Of a stretch of 64,000 nt of DNA, positions 27,881-42,070 are shown piece after piece. Every line of letters begins with the position of its first letter. Within the stretch, counting starts at the first letter, position 1. Under the pieces are notes generated by a model that saw only the letters and a program-made list of their open reading frames with translations, was not told the DNA's origin and made no database searches. The translations under genes and the position numbers were made by a program. Where the stretch lies: assembly GCA_012295275.1 (NCBI GenBank), contig CM022670.1:1243501-1307500 (forward strand), written 5' to 3'. The DNA is from Chrysomallon squamiferum. Taxonomy: Eukaryota > Mollusca > Gastropoda > Neomphalida > Peltospiridae.

Positions 27881-28608
27881 GTTTCTGCTGAAGTGTTCCG
27901 GAAACGGGAAAGAAAACTTAATGCTATCAAACTATCCGATAATTTCTGTCCTTAAATCTTGTAATCATTGCTGCTGCGAGGCCATATCATATTATGAATT
28001 ATCACTAGCAGCTCAGATTTAGATATTAACAAAAATTATTTAGGTACAGTTCGTCTCTTGATTTTCTTAGCATTATAAATCTTCAGTCTTTAATAATATT
28101 ATCCTATTAACCTTTAATAATAATAATTAATAATAATATCATCCGATGGACGAAAGCGGTAGATTAGTATCTCCTTTTTACAATTTTAGGTTCTAAGGTT
28201 GTTGATATTGTAAATGTTAAGAATATTATTTCATAACCTGAAGTATATAAATAAATAAATATATAAAAATAACGGATTTTTAAAATCTTATCTTCAATTA
28301 ACTTTATGCGCAACATAATTATATAAAGTAAGTTGTATTATCGCCTTCCGTCGGATTTTTTCGCGAATGTATCCGAAGTATTCCGAATGAAGATTTGTGG
28401 GTAACAGGAAGTTGAGTTAAATGACGTTTCAGATGTTTTGACACGTACAAAACAATGTTTAGCAGCTATTCATTTGTAACTTGATCAATGTTCATTTTAT
28501 TACAAGTAAATAGATGCTGTCAGCATCTATCTTACTAAAATAGTCGAATGTTTTTAATTTATTTGTACTGGCCAGCTCGCCCCTTTTTCGTAAATGTAAA
28601 CAAACAAA
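27881..28608. promoter_or_regulatory. Shared divergent promoter interval, PGAP2 / ATG13
   Basis: 728 bp separates the two start codons, so both promoters must lie here. Several CpG-containing patches stand out from the AT-rich background (about 28145-28160, 28340-28385, 28570-28595). A TTCCGGAA palindrome at 27896-27903, followed by ACGGGAAAG, lies just upstream of the PGAP2 start and resembles paired ETS sites next to an E2F-like site. There is no obvious TATA box at a sensible distance. Confidence 0.6.
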
Positions 28609-31600
28609 ATGGCAGCTGGACGATTGAATGCCCAGGATAAGAAAGACCTAGAAAAATTCACGAAGTTTTTCATATTTAAAAGTCTTCAAATAATTGTTCA
28701 GTCTAGACTTGGAGAGAAAATTAGAACAAAGTCAAAGCCATTTTCTTCAGGAGCTGACTGGGTAAAAAGCAACTGAAATATTTTTAATTGTTTCATACTT
28801 TATTATTTTAATATTTGTTTACATAATTACACTAATTTACAGACCGATGATATATCTCTGTTTTTAATAATTCACATTCTCACATATTGACAATTACAGA
28901 TGAACAAACAATGAAACATGTAGCCCTAAGCATAATATTTGTAAAAGAAACCTTGAATTGCATCAGTTGTGAACTTGAATGTAAATGAGAAATATTAAAT
29001 CTAAACAATACATTTTTATAATTATAAATCAAATCTGTTATATTTGTATTGTCACTGAATCTAGTTTTTCTATACTGTGAACTTGTTTGATCTGTTATTA
29101 ATATTTAATGACATTTAATGATACAGACTGACAATAATATATATTTAACTTACTTTTTATTTGTAAAGTATGCCCTACCTTTGCTCACTGTTTGTTTGGA
29201 TACAATTATACTTATTCTAATTTGGTTTAGATGCAAGCCAGTAGTAACAATAATATTAACTATTACTTTACAGTTTAATTTGGCTATTCGGGACATTCCT
29301 GAAGTCCATGCTGAAGCAAAGAAAGTGTTAGCTGGTCAGCAGCATGTTCTCAGTCAGAATGTTTGTGTGGAGATCTCACTGCGTACATCAGAGGGTGACA
29401 CCATGATGCTGGAAACATGGTACATCGGCCTGAACCAAGACCAACCGGACCCAAATGTTCGGGTTTCATTTGCCGTGTACAACAGAATGGGAGTCGCCCT
29501 GAAGTCACTGTTCAGTGTGTCTCGTGTACCTCCTGCATACAGGCTGGCCAGACAGCAGGGACTGAATGGTGGGGACTATGTTATATGCTACAGAATATAC
29601 CTGGGTGATCCACAGTTCTTTCAGCTGGGTGATGGATATCAGATCACAAAGGTGGGAGCTGTCCCCACACCCACTGGGACCATTGTGGTGAATCTTGCTT
29701 ACAGAACAAAACTGTTGATATCTTCTCACAAAGCTAGTAAGGAGGTTATGTTTAATTTGAAAGATGATCATTTCAAAAGAGATGCCAGTCCGAAGAGACC
29801 TACTACTCCTAAACCATGTATTCTGGGATTCAGAAGGTTTGTATTTTTATTTTTAATACTTAATGTTGTCATTCAACATCTACATTATTAGCATGTAACC
29901 CATTCAGTTTTATTTTCCATTTATTTGTTATTTGTACTCCATGAATGAGTGAATTCATTTCATCAGAGTTGAGCAGATTTTGGATAATATTTTGATGTCA
30001 GAAGTTTGATTTTTGTCCTTTTAACAATATTAAAAATATTATCTGCTGCCATATTTCTCTCATTTACTTTTATTTGTTTTGCAGCAATGAGCCTTATATG
30101 TGCACTTTCTCATAATCAGGAATACATACATACATACATACATACATATATCTGCACACACATATATATGTATATCTGCTAGCCTTTCAGGGTATGAACT
30201 GGGACATTTTTTTTTCTGTCCAGTCAAGCCACATTTTGACTTACCTGTTGAACTTTTGAATGCAGTTTAAAAACATGTTATCATGTCATAAAAACTATAA
30301 TAACAACACAAAAGAAGGAAACAGAACTTTAGTTTGTATTAAAAAGTATTGTAATTAAATTTTTGTTTTGTTGTCAAGAGATCCATTCAATCAAACAGCT
30401 GGAATGTTTTACCAAGGCTCAGTCTTGGAATGAATTAATTGCTTTTATGGCCAAAATGACGATAGCAACCAATAACATGTTTATCATAATGAAATTACAT
30501 GTATATAACATGTTTGCAACACATGTTCATTAGATGTAGGCACATGGTAAAAGAGGAACAACAACATGTTTGTTGACAGGCCACCTGTCAAGAGTTTAGT
30601 TAATTTGAACTTCCCACAATGCTCACACATGTACAGGCAGTGGTAGTTGTTGTTGACATCATTGTCATCTTTGGGTGTTTGATATATACAGTATACACCA
30701 TAAGAAATTAAAACATTTCAACCCAGTGTAATACCAGAAAACAACAGGGCCCTAAGACATACATTGCTGAGGTATTCCAGTTCAATCTACAAATATATTT
30801 ATGTGGCCTGAAGTTTTCCAAATACTTTCAGACTGTTCGATAGACTGGAGAAGTGGACACTTTATGTGCTATTTAGGTTTAGTCAAACAGATACTAGAAA
30901 ACAATGAGCAAAAGATAAGTTGCCAGTCTCTTACAAATGTAAGTCATTTCAATACTTCATGCAATATGCAGACATTTTTGCTTGCCAGGTGGGCAACACA
31001 TGATACATTTTGACTTGCCAAATACTGATCCAACTCTCCATAAAGAGCACAACCTGGTCTTTGAAAAAAAACAAAACTAATAAAATTAATATAAATTTAC
31101 ATAACAAATCTGAAAATGTTAAGTTTAAGTATATTAACAATCCCTTGCTGATTAAGCATGACATGAATTGATGAAATTTGAATTATTATTAAAATAGGTT
31201 CAAGAAGTATTATTAAACAAAATGTTTGATAAATTCATTCATCTGTGTTTCCAGTTTTAATAGTGGGACATTTTTATTACAATATTAGTGTTATTACTGA
31301 TAATAAAATGGTAACAGATGTATTGTAATTAGGCAGAACATGTAGAATGTATAATATACCTGTATTATGTGTGTGTGTAATTTACACCTAAAGCCAGAAT
31401 TGATTGATTGTAAATTAGAAAGAATTCCAGGTCTAGACTGTTCATTATTTTTGTTAGTTTTGAAAACTGCTGTAATTTATGCAGTCCTGAAGTTGAAGAA
31501 ATGAATAATGTTTAGTTATTTATTTAATTGTTGGAAGAGGAAAATTATTTGTCTATTTATTGTATGTACACAAGTATTTTATTTCACCAATAAACATATA

Positions 31601-34447
31601 TTAATGTTGATAATAGTGAGTGTTTGTGTAAATTTAAATTGTGTTGTTAAAAGAAAATGGTTAGATCGGTTAAAAAAACCCCAAATAAACAAAGGATCTG
31701 AAAAACAGAAACAATTTCTCATAAATTTTGATTCTTTCTCATTCGCAGTCATAGACTTGTATCTGTAACAAAGAAATCTTCCACCTGCATTCTGTAAATT
31801 TTATTAAATTGTTTGTTTATTTTACAGAAATAGCTCCACTGATGAGTTTGGTGCAGCAGGCTATGACAGGCAGGATCTGTGTTCTACGACTTTCTCCACC
31901 AGCCCACCTGAAGGAGTTCACTTTGAAAACAACAATGTCACATCTGCTCAGCCCATGGCAATCAATGGAAAATCAGCAGAAAACATCGAGGACCAGAAAT
32001 CACAAAGGTTTGCTTTTCTTTAATGATTTATTTAAGGTTTGCGTAGATGATAAAATGAATGGTATTGCATAAAGCATAGATTTTTAAAAAAGATGATTAT
32101 TATAAATGTTGTCTACCTTTCATTTTTTTAAAGAAGGATTATTATTTCTTTGGTTATTATTTTTACTTTTATTTATTTTGTTATTACTTCTGAAACAGTT
32201 ATCCTGTTATTATGTAAATGTAGAGGATCCAATTATTTGTCTAAATTTTTTATAATGTTATTAAATATGGATATACAATTATTATTTTTATTTCTTTTCA
32301 TATATTTTCATCTAAAAATACAAAGGCTAATATGTAATGATTTATTAATAATATATGATTATATTATTTCAGTATTTCTTTATTTATAAACTGAAATATA
32401 TTTTTAACTAATTTTGCATATTTGTAACCAGTGGATTTTTTTTAATTTAAAAACATAAAATTTCATTCTTTATCTTTTTCTTTATTTCTTTACTTATTCA
32501 CTTTTACAGTAATCCAGAAAGAGGGGAAAGTTTTGGGAATCTGCAGAAAGTCGGAGCATTCGCAACACACAAAAGCATGAAAGATCTTAAGGGTGATGTT
32601 GAGGATGTGCCATTTCAAAGTCTTCTCAACACCAACAAAGCCACAAATATTGCTGAGTGTGCTGCAGCTGCTGCTGCTGCTGCTGCTGTCTCCAAAGCCT
32701 CTCTCACACCAACAGCAAGTTCGAACAAAATGCAGACATCAAACACAGATGAGGTGAACAAGAGTAATGGCAGTGAGGCAGCCCTTGATGACTTTGTCAT
32801 GGTAGAATTGGTAAGTGTCTTTCATTCATTCTAATGAACACAGTATGATGTTGTATTTAAAATTCAGATATGGTTGGTCAATTAGACAATTATTTCTATA
32901 ATTTATGAGTATTCTTTCTTATTAATCTTCATCAGTAGTTATGGGTCATTCCATGTCAAATCACCTAATGGGTTAAACCCAACCATCTCAGATTTTTATC
33001 AAACTTGGTATACTTGTTGACTGGGATCCCACAGCACCAAATCTGAAATATTAACCCAATCGGATCAGTGGTGTGGGAGATGGCCCACCGAATTTTGAGA
33101 TTTTTGGCAAAAATGGGCATGAACACCAACCTTTGAACCCTCATATCTCAGGAACTACTGGGCCAATCTTCATAAAATTGGTACTGTTGAAAAGGCAATA
33201 TGACAAGGATTCCAAATCTGCCATTTTTGTTCAGTTTGGAAAATACTGGGGGTACATTTACCTTTTGACCTTTGCTATGACCTTGAAATTGACCATGTGG
33301 ATGACGTGACCTTGAGATGTTAACTAAAACATATAAAAGTTTCCTGGGTGTAATATTTTTTGTTTAGCCACAATATAGATTTAAAAAATGCACATACATG
33401 AAAATAACACCTTTTCAGCCATTAACATCTGATTAACTAAAACCTGAATGATCAATTCTGGATGCTAGGAATCACCATCTTTCTTGATCATTGAGTAAGA
33501 CATTGTAGGCCTACATGTATGCATAAAGTTCACATAAATTTGAGAGAACTAGGTGTTTCTGATGCTTAACCTTCTCACCATCTGTTTCAAATGCTCACTG
33601 TATCCTTCATTCCCGGACATATTCTACTGTTCTTTTCACTTTCATGAAACTGGACTATTTCCTCCTTCAATTCATTTGACAGAACTTTCCCTTTGGGCCA
33701 ATTGGGCTAAAATTTCAGATTTGGTGCTGTGGGATCCCAGATAACAAGTATACCAAGTTTTATAAAATCTGAGACGGTCGGGTATAAATTTCTTTTTTTG
33801 GGGGGTGATTTGACATGGAATGACCCTTATATATCATTCAGTTTAATGTTGGTTAAATTATGGTGTTTTCAGTGGACCTAGATTTCATATTTAAACATGA
33901 CAATGCATCCATCAATAGTGATTATATAAATCTATGAGTTATTCAGTTCAGTTATGAACTAATCTTGTCATATTATTATTTTTATTCATACAAAATATAT
34001 GTAGGTGGGACTGGGTATCATATTTAAGCACAACAGTACTTCCATTAATAAAGATTATATAAATCCTTATAGTTGCAAAGTTATTCAGTTTAGTGTTGAT
34101 TAATCTTGTTGCATTATCAATTTATTATTATTTATTCATGCAAATCAGTCCACAGAAGATTAATTTTTCAGTAGTACTGGTTCTTGTATTTAAATATGAC
34201 CACATTTTGATTTCAAATTTGTTTTTTCATTCAGAAAACACCCTTTGCTGGAGTTGATGCCAATACTGACCTTGGTCAGTTTTATCGCGACTGTCAGGGG
34301 GCACCCCAACTCAGCATGTTTGAACAGGAGCCAGAGTTTAATGATGCTCTTGAAGAGGTGACCTCACAGCTTGCAAGATTTGAATCGGACATGAAAGAAT
34401 TTGATGATTTTGTTCATTCTTTACGTGATACTGACTCAAGTGACTAA
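28609..34447 (+). CDS. ATG13, autophagy-initiation scaffold, 469 residues
   Basis: Regulatory subunit of the ULK1/ATG1 kinase complex; it binds ATG101 through its HORMA domain and acts at the phagophore assembly site. Exons: 28609-28761, 29274-29836, 31828-32007, 32510-32810, 34235-34447 (1410 nt, phases consistent). The HORMA domain covers about residues 10-200, with [49 protein letters not shown] and [10 protein letters not shown] all matching the family. The disordered middle contains STTFSTSPP and LQKVGAF blocks shared with vertebrate ATG13. A nine-alanine run (350-358) is encoded by GCT/GCA codons. DDFVMVEL (392-399) corresponds to the LC3-interacting region (core F394-x-x-V397). The last exon carries the conserved [14 protein letters not shown] and EFDDFV blocks. 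Length is close to the human isoforms. Intron 4 contains an 884 bp foldback element. Confidence 0.97.
32943..33826. mobile_element. 884 bp foldback DNA transposon (MITE-like) in ATG13 intron 4
   Basis: Terminal inverted repeats begin GGGTCATTCCATGTCAAATC and match for 23 bp perfectly at the ends. After a variable spacer they match again, nearly perfectly, over about 65 bp (TTGGTATACTTGTT, CTGGGATCCCACAGCACC), giving arms of about 110-125 bp. A 4 bp TTAT target-site duplication flanks the element (32939-32942 and 33827-33830). The interior has one short open frame (33073-33309) that I do not recognise as a transposase, so it is probably non-autonomous. The 4 bp duplication does not fit Tc1/mariner (TA) or hAT (8 bp). 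I cannot name the superfamily. Confidence 0.85.
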
Positions 34448-36135
34448 AAGATTGAGTTCTAGTTTTCCATATGAAAGGAATATCTTGACCAAAGCTAAAA
34501 AAATTCATTTAAAGATGTGAATTAGGTGGAAATATTATTGCTTGAGTGTATGGAACATTTATTACAGTGTGTTAGACTGGGAAAAAAAAAATTACCTGAA
34601 TATATGAAACATTTGTTGTATATAATTGTTAATATTAATGTTATTGTGTTGTTATTTATTGTGTATTAGTCATTCTGTTGTGAAATAAGTGAATTTTGCT
34701 CACAGCTTTGTTCAGCATTCACATCCTAATTTTTTTTTTTTTAGAAATGAAAGGCCTATGTTTTTAATTTAATTATTATTATTTATTATTTTTTTAACTT
34801 ACTCTTTTAACATGAATTTTACTTACAAATAATGTTGTTGTATTATTATCTATCTTTTGGAATGTGACTAACATTAAAAAGTTAATATTTTATACAGTTG
34901 TCTTAAGAAGTATTTTCAAAATTTCATTATTTTAAAAAATATATTTTTTGTTTTTTTGTTTTTTTATATGTTAAATTTAAATTGCTGAAATACAAATCTG
35001 ATTGGTGCATCACTGTTTTAGCTTCTTTTTTGTTTGTTTTTATTCAGTTTTTAATATTATTTATTATTTTTTTTTTTTTTGTATCTGTATCCCTGTTTCT
35101 TAAATGAAGTTGATTTAAAAAATAACAAGTCATTATTATATTTGTCATCAAGAATTTAAGAAATAATCTTTTTATTTACAAAAATCTATTATTAATCTGT
35201 TTAATTCTGCATTTAAATAATTTAATTATTTCCAAAAAAACAAAAACCCAACAAATTAATTGATAAACAAAAAATATATTAAAAATAAATTGTCAGGTAG
35301 TTAAATTAGAGAAACCACAATTTCTATTTTCTTAATTAATTTGTAGTGGCATAATACTACATATATATATATATGTCTGTACATTGTAAATATTTCCATT
35401 CTCCACAAAATAATTCTGCAACTACAAGTGACATTTAAAATATTTATTTATATTAACATAGTGAATAATGTATACTTATTTGAAAGTTCATACGTTACAT
35501 TCATTAGTTTTCCAAAAGTAGCAGAATAGCCAACATCATTTATGTTAAAAATGTCTATATGTGATAAATTAAAATTACAGCTGTTATTGTAGTCTTCATG
35601 TGTTTATCTTTGGATGTCAAAGTACATATCTTTACAGCTGTTTACATTACAATGTGTGAAGTGGTTATATGACTTGTAAAGTTATTCCAAGTATGGCTAT
35701 TGAATCAATAAACTTTTTTTTTAATGTCTTTTTAATGTCTTCTTAATTTCTTAACAGTCATAAGTAAGTTATTTACCTTGTCATGTGTAATTTAATCATT
35801 GAATGTTCAGATTAAATCCAGTAATGTTAAACAAAAATTCAGTTGTGTTATATCTACATCTGATGTGCAGATAGGCCAAACGATTTGTGATAAAACATTT
35901 TAGGGTGTAATTCCTTTACATGTGGCAGAAGAATAATTTATACTTTTATTTTTTCTGTTTTGTGTTTTTGTTAAAGTATTATAAATAACTGTATGTTAAA
36001 TGTAAATTAATGTTATCCTTTGCTGCTAGTAACACTGGTATTAAAATTTAATTGTATGCCTTGTTGTAAATATTCATCTGGCATGCCTTGTTATATATGC
36101 CTCATTGTTGCTGAATAAACCATAACAATCATAGA
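34448..36135 (+). other. Probable ATG13 3' UTR
   Basis: AT-rich, non-coding sequence downstream of the stop, with AATAAA signals at 35707-35712 (in CAATAAACTTTTT) and 36114-36119 (in TGAATAAACC). Two TGTAAATA octamers, the Pumilio recognition sequence, occur at 35385-35392 and 36065-36072. Usage of either poly(A) site is inferred. Confidence 0.5.
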
Positions 36136-39100
36136 TTATTTTTTTTGTGTGTTATTATTTCCTTATAAAGAATGAGTACTGCCTGTGTACAATGCTATCT
36201 GAAATATGTTGGATCTAAGGATATATTAACAAGTTTAGATGTGCCCTTTGGGCTGCTTTTCTCATCCTACATAGAACTTTAGAATTTACGTATTAATGAT
36301 CATGTTTGTGCAATTTACAACAACTGCTGTTAATTAGAAGAAACCTCACAATATGGCAGCTATAATATTCACCCAATACTGTTGAAAAATCGCATGATTA
36401 ATATAATGTGTTAATATTAAGAGACACTGAGATGAAATATTGCTTTCGTTACTCAAAAGAATGTCAAAGAAAATGATAAATAAACAATGACAAGCATATT
36501 AAATTTGCAAGTTTATTCATGCCCATTACTTTGTGTATTGAGAATGTAAATAAAAATAATAATTGCATGTAAACATGTTAACATCACAGAAACACAATGT
36601 AACAAAACATTATGGTAAAAATAAAAAATATTTAAATTCATTATGAATATTGAGATTTTTCAGTTTGCACCACTTTTCAAACAAAGATAATAATAAATCA
36701 AACCTTGTTGATTAGTAACTTCAAAATGTTTAACTTGGTTTTTTTTAGCTGTTTTTTTAAAAAATTAACAATTATTGTTTCAGTGAGGTTATTGTGGTTT
36801 GCTTCATACACTTGCTACTTCCATTTTGTTAGGTAACAGATAGCTGACATATTTATGTATGTACAAAATATGTTAATAAAATATGGAATAAATTATGTAT
36901 TAACAGTAACAAAAATGTCAGTGGTATCAACACAATAAATAACTTAAATTTAACATTACCAGGCACCATACAAGCAAAAAAAAAAAAAAAAAAAAAAAAA
37001 ATAATAATATATTTTTGTAAAATGGTAACGTGTAAATCTGAAGTGAAAATAATAATAAAATCTTTAAAAATTATTACAATAACAGCAACATTCAAAGTGG
37101 GATTAATTTGGAAGAAAAGGGTTTTATTAAAAATTTTAAAATATTACTTGAGATAGGTAGATATTTAATTCTTTCCTTTCAAACATTGTTCCATTGGCAA
37201 CTTTTCCAAATATGGGGTTGGAAGGTAGATGAGAAAAAATACACATCAAAACTTAATAATAATTATTGTGCGTAACAAACAAGATTTCAAAATGTCTAAC
37301 ATCTTGTCACACTGACAGTAATAAAACAGTATTTGTATTTATGTTTCCCAAATAAACCCAAAATGAATAAAAATAGTTTTTGTATTTTTCAAACCATAAG
37401 GAATAATGACAATGTTTACTCAAAAATTTAAATGAAGAAATTTACCATTGCAGCTTATGAAGGTAATGAAAATCAGAATACAATATTGCTTAATAAATTT
37501 AGTAATCTAATCAAATAAAACAGTCCTACATCTGTGTCTATAAACCAGAGAAGTGACAGAATAAAAAAATGTAAAGTGAAGCAACAAAACAATCCATAAA
37601 TTGATAAAATAGGAAAATAGGAGGAAATTTACATCAAGAACATCAGATCAAAATGAGAGAAAATTGTTTTTTAAAAATTCCTTGAGAATATTTTTTTTTT
37701 TTTTTACCAATGAAAATGATTAAATCATTATGACAGGTGATCAAACAGTAAAATTTGTGCATAATGTCAAATTAATTACATTACTTTACAATGTACCTAT
37801 GTCTGAACAACTGCCAAAAGTCAACCTTTGTTAATTATAAAGTAACAACAATATGCCCATAAGAAACAAAATGTCTTCATCTTGTTTCTATCACATTTGT
37901 CGTGTACAGAAAAGTAAAAAAAATAAAATAATAATATACATTAAGTTGAAAGTAAATTAGAAATAAATGATTTGCTGCACCAGAGGTTAATTAACATAAT
38001 AGGTAACAATAATTAAAATGATGAAATTTATGGAATTGGTCCACTCAGATCATTCAGAAAAACTGAAAAAATTGAGATACAAAATATGTTCATTATTGAA
38101 AGAGATATTAACTAAAAAATAAATAAATAAATAAAAAATTAATTTAAATTTTTTTTTTTTTTTTAAAAATGCCAATCAAAATTTAATGTTAATATATGGC
38201 CCTCCCTTTCTTTTTCAGAAGCAAAAAGAATGTTATTCAATTAATAAAATATGGAATATTAAAAAAAAGAAAAGTAAAAAAAAAGAAGAAAATGTATAAA
38301 AGTTTAGAGAGACAAAGAAAAAGCCAGAGAGACATAAATATATGCGTTATTCACATCCATGTAAAAAAATCAACTGTTTAATTAATATTATATCTGTTTT
38401 TGTGTCAAGTTTGAACTTACCCAGCATGTAACCTAAAACTATTTAATAAATACTTATGCATGCACAGATAAATAAAATTGTGAACAAGTGTTAAGTACTA
38501 GGTACATATGATACACTGATCACACATGCATCTTCTGAACAACCATGACAACTAATTACAACTTTTTAATCTGTTAACCAGTAAATCATGAACACAACTG
38601 CTGTGAATTTTAATGTGTTATAGTGGGTGATTCTTTTACTACTTTCATAATAAATTTTATTACACAAGTTTTACATTTATCAGTATATACAGAAGAGTTG
38701 CTTATGCAAGTGAAAGGAAAGTAATTAAGACATCAACCGAACAACAATATGACAACAAAAATTATTTCAAAAGTTATGACTTTTCCCTTTGATGTTTTTG
38801 CTAATAATGAGACTAAAAATTGTTGTGTGTATATATTCAAAGAATATGAACTGAAAACTTAATACATTTACATAAACTGAATTAATCATAATAACAATAA
38901 TGAGATTATATTAATTGCATAAAATAATTATGCTGCACCAAAACTTTGTGAATGTAATTTCAAAACACTGTGTTAATTGAATCTAATAAGTACTGGGTTT
39001 GTATTAAGTACAAATTGTAATTTATCATATAACTACAGCCAATTTGGTGTGTGTGGGGGGGTGTCTTAATCTATTATGAAAACTAAATCCAGTTATTTTT

Positions 39101-39788
39101 CCTGATGACTAGTAATGGAATAGACAATCTGCTACGAAGTAAACTTCTTCAGTACCAAAACCATTTTGTGTTGCAGTTTGCCAAACTTCACATTTATTAT
39201 AAATGTTTGTCAAAATATGTTTTTAAAAGTTCTGAATCTAACTAATAATTTTATCTACACATATCAGTGAATATCAATGTCAGTTAACGTTCAAGTTTGC
39301 ATATTATGCTTAAAGTGAGGTTAAGAATATTAAAAATAAGTGAAAAAACACTACTAATGATTGTGCTTAAATTGTAAGTTAAAATATCCTGTTACTGGAG
39401 AGGAGGCAATTAAACTGTCATCAATTAAATTTTCCTCTCAAACAGAATGTTATATTAAAACTTTAAATATCTGAGAATATTTTCAAAATGAATGGATGAA
39501 AACACGTTTAAAGACAAACCAGAAAACTTTGGGTTTGCATGTTGTTCTGACTTTGTATGATTTAAACAACAAGCATACATTTCTAAATACACATTCAGTA
39601 TTCTTCCAAATGATTTGTTTTGTTTATTTCATTACCTTAGAATACTGAAGAGAACTTTTTGGGTCCTAATATTAAAACAATTTTATATCTGGACTGAATG
39701 ACATTTGTGATATGAATCATGTGTAAAAAGGTCTCTGATAAAAGATATATTATTTATTAAAAAAATAATAACAAATAAAAATAATAAA

Positions 39789-39826
<38 letters not shown>

Positions 39827-41192
39827 TAACAAAATTATAAAACAACAGTAACTGTTATGAAACTGGATTAGCAGAAAAGATGGGTAACAAATTGACAACA
39901 ACAATAAATATACAACTATACAATATTGCTGTCATATATTATCATGATACATGTGTTATGAAATGCTAATTAAATATATGTACAGAATGAATTAAATGTG
40001 AATAAAAAGCACAAGTGAATAGTCAAAGAGGCAACTTGTAGATGAGTATCAAAACTATCTGAATTAATACACTGAATGTTTATGCAAGAAGAGAACATTT
40101 ATAAATTTCCCACTCCCAATCACAATACAATTACCATTTCATTTATCATGTTAAAAGTAATCTCTCTATCTTAATACATGAATTATCTAAATTTGAACCA
40201 TCTTCTGTTTACCAGACCATGTAAATCAACATATCTGTTAGAAGTAATATTTGAGTTATCACGTTATTAACCCCCAAGTGTAAAAACATATTATGACCTA
40301 TCTGAATATCTGACTAGACTGATACTATTAAATGTATTAAATATGACTGAATTATATTAATAACCTCAAATTTCTTACATATAACTGAACCACAATAATA
40401 AGATTGTCATTATTACCACCCATCAATCATACTTAGAACACCTCTTTCTCAAGCTGCATCTTGTTACAAGGTTATAAACAAAGTGAGTGATGAAAAATAA
40501 TGGTTTTGTAAATCAGGTTATCAGTTTCTGCTAGAAAATTAATTAATTAAAATTTTAAAAATATTTTATTATTGACTGGAATTATAGTAGATAAAGTTAA
40601 TAAATAAATACATTTTTGCCATAAACTGTGTAAAATTACACACACAGATTATATTTTATGTTGACAATGGAAAATATTATGACATATAAAAAAAACCCAA
40701 ATCACCTTCATTTTAAAGTGTATCTTCTGTGCTATGAAGAAATCACCTAAATACATTTTTTTACATTTTTTTCAAAGCTAGTCTTTGCTGATAATGAATT
40801 ATGACAAATACAAAAGGATGCAAGAAGACAAGTATTTTTAATAAAAAAAAAATTATAAATATAAATATGGATATATATCATAATTCAAACAAACCAATAA
40901 TAGAATGATTTGCTGTCAGAATTTTCTGTATTTTGAAGACTGAAAAGATGCAGAAATGAAATAGAAAATAATAAAAATACCAGCCTCTAAGCATCAACCT
41001 GTTAAGTTGTTGTATATTATCAGTATTAGCAAAGTCTAGCAATAGAAGTCTCAAAAATGCATTCTGGCTATTTCTTCAAACAAGAATATATTAATGGTCC
41101 CAAATATGCCATCACAAAGTCAGACATATTTAAAGTTATTTTCAACAGAGTGCACCATTATGCCAAAAACAAAAATATATAAAAATAAATAA

Positions 41193-41233
<41 letters not shown>

Positions 41234-41972
41234 TTAAAATAATAGCATTAAATAAATTAAATTATATTAATAAAATAAAAAATAAGAAAAAGAAAAAAAA
41301 AAGAATAAAAGAATAAATTAAATAAATTAAATTAAATAAAATACAATAAAATAAAATTGGGTTGACAAGATATATATGTAGTTTCTAAATAACAAATATA
41401 TTACACCTTAATTTGCTTAATATTTAAAATGAATACCAAATGATGGCCACATGGTTTCTGTATCTCATATTTTCTACCATTCTCCATAAAAGTTCTATTT
41501 TAAGTACATTAAATAAAGGATTCTTTTTCAATTAAATAGAATATTTTAATAAATAAACTAATGGCTACATACTGGTCAATTCCTTTTTATTATGTATGCC
41601 AACATTTATTTTATCTTTCTCCACTGAACATCATGCGATAGCCTAAACAATTTCATTATCAACACATATTTCTAAGTTCCAGATCTATACGAAAACCTTT
41701 TCTGTAATGGATGTGTTCACAAAATAAACATCATTATGTTGGTTAGATGCTATGGATATGGTTAAAAATGATAAAAATGTGCCTAAAGTTCAGACAAATA
41801 AAGAAATAGTTTAACTTTTCAACCACAACAAGTTCTTTATCCATGAATTTGACATTCTATCTTTGTTTCATGATAATAATAACAGTTAAATAAATAATAA
41901 AAATATTAATGACATAAATGTAAGAATTAAAGGAAGAATTTTTTTTTTTAAAATCTTTGTGAGAGCAAGGAG

Positions 41973-42011
<39 letters not shown>

Positions 42012-42070
42012 CCCCATCAGCATGACCCTGAGTATTGATTAGAAATGCTCTCAAAAAGCATTTTGAAGAA
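36136..42070 (-). other. Long non-coding interval downstream of the second PGAP2 copy
   Basis: About 5.9 kb of AT-rich DNA between the convergent ATG13 and PGAP2-like genes, containing poly(A) tracts (about 36977-37000, 41977-42009), TAA arrays (39791-39821, 41197-41233) and A/T homopolymers. A minus-strand poly(A) signal (TTTATT at about 36511-36516) lies close to the presumed ATG13 end, so the minus-strand gene might have a very long 3' UTR. I see no coding exon. Confidence 0.4.

Noticed and set aside
29118-29891. 257-codon frame starting upstream of ATG13 exon 2 as an independent gene
   Set aside because: The first 52 codons are intronic. The conserved HORMA sequence begins exactly after the acceptor at 29273, and the true start is in the exon at 28609.
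33073-33309. 78-codon frame inside the ATG13 foldback element as a transposase
   Set aside because: It is short, lacks any catalytic motif I can see, and its ends do not match a domain. It is probably interior filler of a non-autonomous element.
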